DNA from: Gammaproteobacteria bacterium
GTDB lineage: Bacteria > Pseudomonadota > Gammaproteobacteria > UBA6429 > Thiohalophilaceae
Length of the DNA: 7,697 nt
NCBI GenBank assembly: GCA_024641445.1
Contig: JAHEDA010000113.1
Span: 1-7,697 of the forward strand
Direction of reading: 5' to 3'
Shown: positions 1 through 5,948 of the stretch, in pieces
Numbering within the stretch: position 1 is the first letter of the stretch
Layout of the letters: each line of letters opens with the position of its first letter
Position numbers and translations under genes: made by a program
Notes under the pieces: model-generated
The model's database searches: none
What the model was told of the DNA's origin: nothing
What the model saw: only the letters and a program-made list of their open reading frames with translations

Positions 1-969
1 AGTCACGGCGGCAGGTGTCAGCTCTTTCATGGTGATATCTCGATCATTCGGTACCACCTTCACCCAATCATTGTGAGCGGCGATGATGCCATGGATTTCA
101 TCCAACGGTACATCCTGGGTCAGGCGGATTGTCAGGGCCTGGCTGTGACAGCGCATGGCGCCCACCCGCACACATAGACCATCAATTGCGATCGGATTCT
201 TGTTGCGGCCCAGGATCTTATTGGCCTCCACCTGCGCCTTCCACTACTCTTTGCTCTGACCGGATTCGAGCGCTACGTCGATCCACGGGATCAGGGAACC
301 GGCCAGCGGTACCGGCCAGGCATCAACAGGATACTCATCCGAGCGAATAAAGTTGGCGACCTTGCGATCGATCTCGAGGATCGCCGAGGCCGGGTCATCG
401 AGTAGCGACTTCACTTCACTATTGATGGCGCCCATTTGTTGAATCAATTCACGCATGTTGCGCGCACCCGCGCCGGAGGCCGCCTGATAGGTCATGGGGC
501 TGATCCACTCAATCAGTCCCTTATCGAACAAACCACCAATCGCCATTAACATCAGGCTCACGGTACAGTTGCCGCCGACGTAGGTCTTGATGCCGCTCTT
601 GATACCGTCTTTGATAACGCTCAGATTCACGGGGTCGAGGATAATGATGGCGTCATCCTTCATTCTCAGGGTTGATGCCGCGTCGATCCAATAGCCCTTC
701 CAACCGGCACTCCGCAGCTGCGGATAGACCTCCTTGGTATAGTCGCCACCCTGACAGGTGATGATGACATCCATAGCCTTGAGCTCGTCGATACTCATGG
801 CATCCTTGAGTGTGGGTACATCCTTGCCGATCTTGGGGCCGGGTTTACCCGCCTGGGAAGTCGTAAAAAACACCGGATCAATTTGGGTGAAATCATTTTC
901 TTCCTGCATCCGCTGCATCAGCACCGAGCCCACCATACCGCGCCAGCCAATCAAACCTACACGTCTCAT
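1..969 (-). pseudogene. asd: Aspartate-semialdehyde dehydrogenase, interrupted by an in-frame TAG; C-terminus lies outside the window
   Basis: Aspartate-semialdehyde dehydrogenase converts aspartyl phosphate to aspartate semialdehyde with NADPH, feeding diaminopimelate/lysine, threonine and methionine synthesis in the cytoplasm. The protein aligns from memory along its length with E. coli Asd. It has the N-terminal NADP-binding GWRGMVGS (residues 8-15), TCQGGDYT (71-78) and the catalytic Cys135 in GGNCTVSLM. After SKE (residue 241) the frame reads TAG at 244-246. It then resumes without any frameshift as WKAQVEANKILGR, GLCVRVGAMRCHSQA and ELTPAAVT to base 1. The stop replaces the second Glu of the E. 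coli EEW motif, a GAG-to-TAG change. The first 241 residues lack the substrate-binding Arg (residue 268) and the catalytic His (275), so a truncated product should be inactive. An AGAGG ribosome site (978-982) lies 8 bases before the ATG, 47 bases after leuB. Identity is secure; whether the stop is real is not. Confidence 0.9.
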
Positions 970-1016
970 GTTATAGACCTCTCATCCTTAAATTAGTGAA
1001 TGCTTGTTATATTTTC

Positions 1017-2078
1017 TTATAGTGCGGCAACAACGGCATCGCCCATTGCGCTGCAAGAAATCTTTTTCGTGCCAGCAGTATAGATATCAGCAGTCCTCAG
1101 CCCTTGCGCCAACACCTTGCGCACAGCCGCTTCAATTCGCGAAGCATTAGCCTCGTCGCTGAAGGTATACCGCAACATCATTGCCACCGATAAAATCGTT
1201 GCCAGAGGGTTGGCCATGTCCTTACCGGCGATGTCCGGGGCAGAGCCATGAATCGGTTCGTACATACCCTTGTTATTCTGATCCAGTGATGCAGACGGCA
1301 ACATACCAATGGAGCCAGACAACATGGAGGCTGCATCCGAGAGGATATCGCCAAAAATATTACCTGTGACCATAACATCGAATTGCTTGGGTGCACGCAC
1401 CAACTGCATGGCGGCATTGTCCACATACATGTGAGACAACCCTACCTCGGGATAATCCTTCGCAACTTCGATTACTACTTCCTTCCATAACTCGGAACAT
1501 TCGAGGACATTGGCCTTTTCGACTGAGCACAGGCGCTTGCCACGTTTCATGGCGATGTCGAAGGCAACGCGCGCAACACGCCGCACCTCGGATTCGGCGT
1601 AGATCATGGTATTGAAACCCACGCGCTCACCGTTGCGCACCTCGATCCCACGCGGTTGCCCAAAATAGACATCACCGGTCAGCTCGCGCACGATCATAAT
1701 GTCGAGCCCGGATACCACCTCGGGCTTGAGCGTCGAGGCCTCGGCCAGCTCTGGATATAACAAGGCCGGTCGCAGATTCGCGAACAGATTCAGCTCTTTG
1801 CGAATGCGCAGCAGCCCACGTTCGGGACGTTTGTCACGCGGTAGTTTGTCGTACTGTGGTCCACCGACGGCGCCCAGTAATACCGCATCGGCCTCACGTG
1901 CGAGCTTGAGCGTCTTCTCGGGAAGTGGGTCGCCTGCGGCATCAAAACCGGCACCGCCAATGGGGGCCTCTTCCATTACGAAGTCCAGCTCTGGCATGGC
2001 ACGTAAAACCTTCAGCGCCTGCGCCATGATCTCCGGGCCAATACCGTCACCGGGTAATACTGCAATCTTCTTGCTCAT
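1017..2078 (-). CDS. leuB: 3-isopropylmalate dehydrogenase
   Basis: LeuB oxidises and decarboxylates 3-isopropylmalate to 2-oxoisocaproate using NAD, the third step of leucine synthesis, as a cytoplasmic homodimer. At 353 residues it is close to the usual 355-365. The N-terminus has VLPGDGIGPEI (7-17). Substrate-binding arginines are visible in RIRKELNLFANLRP (91-104) and VREL (130-133), with Tyr138 in DVYFG and Lys188 in VEKANV. The metal-binding aspartates are Asp220 in YVDN and Asp244 and Asp248 in the family signature GNIFGDILSD. The NAD-contacting stretch YEPIHGSAPDIAGK runs 273-286. The start is supported by an AAGAGG ribosome site at 2087-2092, 8 bases upstream. It follows leuD by 35 bases and precedes asd by 47, so all three are probably on one transcript. 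Nothing appears damaged. Confidence 0.97.
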   Translation of the reverse strand: MSKKIAVLPGDGIGPEIMAQALKVLRAMPELDFVMEEAPIGGAGFDAAGDPLPEKTLKLAREADAVLLGAVGGPQYDKLPRDKRPERGLLRIRKELNLFANLRPALLYPELAEASTLKPEVVSGLDIMIVRELTGDVYFGQPRGIEVRNGERVGFNTMIYAESEVRRVARVAFDIAMKRGKRLCSVEKANVLECSELWKEVVIEVAKDYPEVGLSHMYVDNAAMQLVRAPKQFDVMVTGNIFGDILSDAASMLSGSIGMLPSASLDQNNKGMYEPIHGSAPDIAGKDMANPLATILSVAMMLRYTFSDEANASRIEAAVRKVLAQGLRTADIYTAGTKKISCSAMGDAVVAAL

Positions 2079-2113
2079 TCGATAAACCTCTTACCAGTAT
2101 TCACTTTTCAAGT

Positions 2114-2752
2114 TCAGGAGAACAACCAGGGCGCCTCTTGTCTACGGCGCACCTCATAGGCCTTAATGTCATCGGTCTGCTGCAAGGTAAGGCCAATATC
2201 ATCCAGGCCGTTCAATAAGCGGTGTTTGCGAAACTCATCGACCTCAAATGAGATCGTCTCACCTTCAGGTGTCTTAATCATGTTCGCAGCGAGGTCAATG
2301 GTTAGTTGATAGCCCACTTGTGCGGTCACCGCCTTGAATAATCGATCCACGATTGCGGCGTCCAGGATAATTAACAGAATGCCGTTCTTGAAACTGTTGT
2401 TAAAAAAGATATCGGCATAGCTCGGTGCAATGATGGCACGAAAACCATAGTCCTGCAGCGCCCATGGCGCATGCTCACGCGAAGAACCACAACCAAAGTT
2501 ATCACGCGCCAACAGAATCTTTGCATCTTTGTAGCGAGACTGATTCAAGACGAATTCAGGATTCAGTTTACGCTTGCTGTTATCCATGCCGGGCTCACCA
2601 TGATCCAGATAACGCCACTCGTCAAACAGGTTCGGGCCAAAGCCGGTGCGTTTGATCGACTTCAAAAACTGCTTGGGGATGATCGCATCGGTATCGACAT
2701 TGGGTCGATCAATCGGTGCAACAATCGCGGTAAGTTTTTCAAATTTTTCCAT
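2114..2752 (-). CDS. leuD: 3-isopropylmalate dehydratase small subunit
   Basis: LeuD is the small, swivelling subunit of isopropylmalate isomerase. It pairs with LeuC to convert 2-isopropylmalate to 3-isopropylmalate through isopropylmaleate. The 212-residue product is slightly longer than E. coli LeuD (about 201). Family motifs are NVDTDAIIPKQFLK (18-31), NFGCGSSREHAPWAL (85-99) and FNNSFKNG (117-124). The same frame stays open upstream to an ATG at 2977, but those 75 extra codons overlap the methyltransferase gene and resemble nothing in LeuD. The start at 2752 gives the standard MEKFEKL N-terminus and has a good ribosome site. Unusually, leuD does not directly follow leuC: the 759-base methyltransferase gene separates them. 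Base composition here is lower in GC than in leuC or leuB. Confidence 0.96.
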   Translation of the reverse strand: MEKFEKLTAIVAPIDRPNVDTDAIIPKQFLKSIKRTGFGPNLFDEWRYLDHGEPGMDNSKRKLNPEFVLNQSRYKDAKILLARDNFGCGSSREHAPWALQDYGFRAIIAPSYADIFFNNSFKNGILLIILDAAIVDRLFKAVTAQVGYQLTIDLAANMIKTPEGETISFEVDEFRKHRLLNGLDDIGLTLQQTDDIKAYEVRRRQEAPWLFS

Positions 2753-2758
2753 CAGCAA

Positions 2759-2763
2759 CTCCT
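2759..2763 (-). promoter_or_regulatory. Ribosome binding site fixing the leuD start
   Basis: The minus strand reads AGGAG followed by a 6-base spacer (TTGCTG) and the ATG at 2750-2752. This is the strongest Shine-Dalgarno match in the operon. It lies in the 40-base gap after the methyltransferase stop codon, and it is the main sequence evidence against the longer upstream start at 2977. Confidence 0.85.
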
Positions 2764-2792
2764 GCAACCCAGATGAATTTCGGGAAGTATAT

Positions 2793-3551
2793 TTATGACT
2801 GTCCTGGCCGTACTGCCTTAAATCGTAAACGAACATAATCTGCGACACATCGGCCTTTATCATCACGAAGTTTCGGAGCAAGCACCGCAGCAACTTCATT
2901 AATAAATGTTGGCTTATCCTCTTCTGGCAGACATGATGTATAAGGCTCTGCAAATGTCTCCAACCACCCGCTGACATTTCCTGGTAAGAAGGTTGGACGG
3001 GGAAAATACTCCATACTTTTTACCTCAAACCCTGCCGCCTTAAGCCGGTCTACATATTCGTAGGGCTGAGGGAAAAACCACGGGCATTGAATTTCAATAC
3101 CTCGTGCCCGTAACGATTCTTCCATCGCGGACACAATCGTCGCTATATTTCCCGCACCACCAAACTCACCCACAAAACGGCCACCAGGCTTCAGCGCTCG
3201 CCATACTCCATGGATAACACTCTCAGGTGGTTTCATCCAATGCAAAGCAGCATTGGAAAACACAGCATCAAACTTTTTGTTTATGGCAAGTGACTGACCT
3301 TGCAAGACTTCAGCTTCCAAACCACGTGCTTGCGCTGCCTTGACCATTTCCGGGCTACTATCAACACCATGTACGGCACAGCCGTATGCACCTATTAGTT
3401 GCGTTAAAGCACCATCGCCACAGCCAAGATCCAGGATTTTCTCATCAGGTTGTGGCGACAACAGTTCTACGACTGGCATACCAAGTTCTGCAACGTAAGA
3501 TGCATTTTTGTCGTATTTTACAGGATCCCACCGCTGGTTAAGTGAGTTCAT
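2793..3551 (-). CDS. Class I SAM-dependent methyltransferase, trans-aconitate methyltransferase-like
   Basis: The 252-residue protein has a class I methyltransferase fold. It shows motif I ILDLGCGDG (39-47), the acidic residue Asp64 ending strand 2 in GVDSSPEM, FDAVFSNAALHWM (94-106) and LKPGGRF (120-126). The N-terminal WDPVKY, the NAALHW stretch and the overall length recall trans-aconitate 2-methyltransferase (E. coli Tam). That enzyme esterifies trans-aconitate, and a yeast relative, Tmt1, also methylates 3-isopropylmalate. No signal peptide or membrane segment is seen. The ATG lies 5 bases after the leuC stop. A GGGA ribosome site (3560-3563) sits inside the last leuC codons, so the gene is probably translationally coupled to leuC. 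Its place between the two isomerase subunits suggests a role connected with leucine-pathway acids, but the substrate is inference. In Pseudomonas, as I recall, a similar methyltransferase lies between leuD and leuB instead. Confidence 0.85.
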   Translation of the reverse strand: MNSLNQRWDPVKYDKNASYVAELGMPVVELLSPQPDEKILDLGCGDGALTQLIGAYGCAVHGVDSSPEMVKAAQARGLEAEVLQGQSLAINKKFDAVFSNAALHWMKPPESVIHGVWRALKPGGRFVGEFGGAGNIATIVSAMEESLRARGIEIQCPWFFPQPYEYVDRLKAAGFEVKSMEYFPRPTFLPGNVSGWLETFAEPYTSCLPEEDKPTFINEVAAVLAPKLRDDKGRCVADYVRLRFKAVRPGQS

Positions 3552-3556
3552 TTCAA

Positions 3557-4963
3557 TTATCCCAACTTACCTATATCGATAAAGTGACCCGCGATCGCTG
3601 CTGCCGCTGCCATGGCAGGGCTCACCAGATGGGTACGTCCACCCTGCCCTTGCCGTCCCTCGAAATTACGGTTAGAGGTTGAGGCGCAACGTTCACCGGG
3701 TTCCAGGCGGTCTGCATTCATGGCCAGACACATAGAACAGCCCGGATCACGCCACTCAAAACCTGCCTCCAGAAAAATTTTGTCCAGCCCCTCCTGTTCG
3801 GCCTGCTGCTTCACCAGACCTGAACCGGGAACCACCATCGCCAGTTTTACAGTGCTGGCAACCTTGCCACCCTTGATCGCAACTGCGGCGGCACGCAAAT
3901 CCTCAATGCGTGAATTGGTACACGATCCAATAAACACCTTATCCACCGCGATCGACGTGATTGGCGTGTTGGCCTTAAGCCCCATGTAATCCAACGCCTT
4001 TTGCATACCATCGCGTTTCACCGGATCACTCTCACGGGCGGGGTCAGGCACCCTGGCACCGACAGCTACGACCATCTCTGGTGATGTGCCCCAGGTCACC
4101 TGCGGGACAAATGTGGTCGCGTCGAGGGTAACCACTGCGTCAAATTTTGCGTCGGCGTCACTCACCAGATCGCGCCAGGCCCCTTCAGCCATGGCCCAGT
4201 GCATGTCCTTGGGTGCATAAGGCCGCCCCCTCACATAGTCGATAGTCTTCTGATCCGCCGCCACCATCCCGGCACGGGCTCCGGCCTCAATGGCCATGTT
4301 GCAGAGTGTCATGCGCCCTTCAATAGAAAGGTCACGGATCGCCTCACCGGCAAACTCCACTGCGTAGCCGGTACCCCCGGCGGTGCCGATCTTACCGATG
4401 ATGGCGAGGACGATATCCTTGGCGGTCACACTGGGACCGGCCTTGCGATCGACGCGAATCAACATGCTCCGGGATTTCTTTTGCACTAGGCACTGGGTCG
4501 CTAATACGTGCTCGACCTCAGAGGTGCCGATACCAAAGGCCAGGGCGCCAAAGGCACCATGGGTTGAGGTATGTGAGTCACCACAGACCACCGTCATGCC
4601 CGGGAGTGTCGCCCCCTGCTCAGGACCGATCACGTGGACGATACCCTGACGTAGGTCCTCCATCTTGAATTCAGTGATACCAAACTCGCGACAATTTTGG
4701 TCGAGGGTCTCCACCTGTGTGCGTGAGACAGGATCAGCGATACCCTTGCTTCGGTCTGTCGTGGGGACATTGTGATCAGGCGTCGCCAAATTCACATCCA
4801 CGCGCCAGGGCTTGCGTCCAGCCAGGCGCAACCCCTCAAAGGCCTGCGGTGAGGTCACCTCGTGCACCAGGTGCCTGTCTATATATATGAGCGCCGTGCC
4901 ATCGCCATTATCGCGGACGACATGGGCATCCCAGATTTTATCGTAGAGGGTTCTGCCTGCCAT
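3557..4963 (-). CDS. leuC: 3-isopropylmalate dehydratase large subunit
   Basis: LeuC is the large iron-sulfur subunit of isopropylmalate isomerase, an aconitase-family enzyme acting with LeuD in the second step of leucine synthesis. Its 468 residues match the E. coli length of about 466. The three cluster ligands are visible: Cys348 in GSCTNSR, and Cys409 and Cys412 in DPGCSMCLAMN. Other family signatures are TPDHNVPTTD (61-70), VCGDSHTSTHGAFGALAFGIG (126-146, with the aconitase-type histidines), and the C-terminal STSNRNFEGRQG (428-439). The N-terminus MAGRTLYDKIWDAHVV is standard for the bacterial two-subunit enzyme. The ribosome site is weak (an AGG in TTAGGTCTTACC before the ATG). It is the first gene of the leftward operon, so the operon promoter should lie in 4964-5061. 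It is intact and GC-rich relative to the next two genes. Confidence 0.97.
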   Translation of the reverse strand: MAGRTLYDKIWDAHVVRDNGDGTALIYIDRHLVHEVTSPQAFEGLRLAGRKPWRVDVNLATPDHNVPTTDRSKGIADPVSRTQVETLDQNCREFGITEFKMEDLRQGIVHVIGPEQGATLPGMTVVCGDSHTSTHGAFGALAFGIGTSEVEHVLATQCLVQKKSRSMLIRVDRKAGPSVTAKDIVLAIIGKIGTAGGTGYAVEFAGEAIRDLSIEGRMTLCNMAIEAGARAGMVAADQKTIDYVRGRPYAPKDMHWAMAEGAWRDLVSDADAKFDAVVTLDATTFVPQVTWGTSPEMVVAVGARVPDPARESDPVKRDGMQKALDYMGLKANTPITSIAVDKVFIGSCTNSRIEDLRAAAVAIKGGKVASTVKLAMVVPGSGLVKQQAEQEGLDKIFLEAGFEWRDPGCSMCLAMNADRLEPGERCASTSNRNFEGRQGQGGRTHLVSPAMAAAAAIAGHFIDIGKLG

Positions 4964-5061
4964 GGTAAGACCTAATTTATCGAGTTAAGGCCCGCACGAT
5001 ACGCCAATTTCGTTCATAAAACTAATTCATAATTTTCATATTATCTATTACTATATAGAAT
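4964..5061. promoter_or_regulatory. Divergent leuC / LysR-regulator intergenic region with candidate operator repeats
   Basis: These 98 bases separate two divergently oriented genes and should hold both promoters and the regulator's binding site. The half nearest the regulator is very AT-rich. TTCATA occurs three times on the plus strand (5013-5018, 5026-5031, 5035-5040). ATAAT and ATTAT arms flank 6 bases at 5029-5044. CTATATAG (5051-5058) is a perfect 8-base palindrome. CATATT (5037-5042) is mirrored by AATATG (5059-5064), which overlaps the regulator's start codon. A possible rightward promoter is TTCATA (5026-5031), 17 bases, then TACTAT (5049-5054). No clear leuC promoter stands out; GATAAT on the minus strand (5045-5040) is one possible -10. 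I saw no terminator hairpin and no leucine-rich leader peptide. Location is well supported; individual sites are guesses. Confidence 0.55.
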
Positions 5062-5928
5062 ATGGATATCGCGACCCTTCAGGCCTTTATCGCCGTTGCC
5101 GAGCATCAATCTTTTTCGGTGGCCTCTACACATCTGTATCTAACCCAACCCGCTATCAGTAAGCGCATAGCCCTATTGGAACAGGAGCTGGAGACGCCTT
5201 TATTTGACCGCATTGGGCGAACAATCAGTCTGACCGAGGCAGGCAGGGCCCTGCTACCGCGTGCCCAGCGCATCATGCAGGAGGTTGAAGACAGTCGCCG
5301 TGCCATATCTAACCTGTCCGGTCACGTGGGTGGGCGTCTAACCTTGGGTACCAGTCACCACATCGGCCTTCACCGCTTGCCGCCGGTATTGCGCGCCTTC
5401 ACACGACAGTACCCGGATGTGGAACTGGATATGCATTTTATGGATTCTGAGGCAGCCTGTCGTGCGGTGGAACAGGGTGAACTCGAGATGGCCATCGTGA
5501 CCCTCCCCCTACAGTCAGCGGAACAACTTATCACCGAGGTAATCTGGCCCGACCCACTGGTATTTGTCTGTGGAAAGACTCACCCCCTCACGCAAAACAC
5601 ACACCTCACGCTGGAGAAGTTGTCTGCCTATAGCGCGATCTTACCCGCGCATGGCACCTACACCCGTGAGGTGTTGGAGCTGGCCCTGAAGAATAGTAAG
5701 AGTGATTTACAGGTGGGGATCTCTACCAACTATCTCGAGACCATTAAGATGATGGTCAGTGTCGGTCTGGGTTGGAGCGTACTACCCAGGACCATGTTGA
5801 GCGCTGACCTGCATGAGTTCAGCGTCAGGACGGTAAAACTGCGGCGCGACCTGGGCCTGGTCTGGCATGCCCGCTACACCCAGTCTAATGCCGCACAGGC
5901 AATGCGTGAGGTATTACTTCAACACTAA
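5062..5928 (+). CDS. LysR-family transcriptional regulator divergent from leuC
   Basis: The 288-residue protein has the standard LysR plan. An N-terminal winged helix-turn-helix runs from about residue 1 to 60: LQAFIAVAEHQSFSVAS, then LTQPAISKRIALLEQELETPLFDR and LTEAG. A linker helix follows to about 88. The periplasmic-binding-protein-like effector domain starts at GRLTLGTS (91-98) and continues to the end, including PDPLVFVCGKTHPL (163-176) and the MMVSVGLGWSVLP stretch (230-242). It is a cytoplasmic DNA-binding regulator. The gene stands head to head with leuC, and Pseudomonas has a LysR gene in the same position as I recall. Control of the leu operon, perhaps with an isopropylmalate-type ligand, is therefore a reasonable inference. 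No Shine-Dalgarno sequence precedes the ATG, yet the MDIATLQAF N-terminus is typical. It ends 20 bases from the convergent oxidoreductase. It should not be equated with E. coli LeuO without alignment. Confidence 0.93.
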   Translation: MDIATLQAFIAVAEHQSFSVASTHLYLTQPAISKRIALLEQELETPLFDRIGRTISLTEAGRALLPRAQRIMQEVEDSRRAISNLSGHVGGRLTLGTSHHIGLHRLPPVLRAFTRQYPDVELDMHFMDSEAACRAVEQGELEMAIVTLPLQSAEQLITEVIWPDPLVFVCGKTHPLTQNTHLTLEKLSAYSAILPAHGTYTREVLELALKNSKSDLQVGISTNYLETIKMMVSVGLGWSVLPRTMLSADLHEFSVRTVKLRRDLGLVWHARYTQSNAAQAMREVLLQH

Positions 5929-5948
5929 CTATCTGTAGCTAATTGTTC

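Noticed and set aside
1699..2085. 128-residue plus-strand ORF opposite leuB
   Set aside because: It lies wholly antisense to a well-conserved gene and shows no recognisable domain; it is a shadow of GC-rich codon structure.
2753..2977. Upstream extension of the leuD reading frame to an ATG at 2977
   Set aside because: The extra 75 codons overlap the methyltransferase gene in another frame and do not resemble LeuD, while the ATG at 2752 has a strong AGGAG site and the standard N-terminus.
4985..5017. Ten-residue ORF (MNEIGVSCGP) on the minus strand upstream of leuC, as a possible attenuation leader peptide
   Set aside because: It contains no leucine codons, has no clear ribosome site, and no terminator/antiterminator hairpin follows it.
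5929..5948. Possible bidirectional terminator between the convergent LysR and mqo genes
   Set aside because: The 20-base gap has no GC-rich stem and no T-run on either strand; any terminator would have to lie inside a gene or be factor-dependent.
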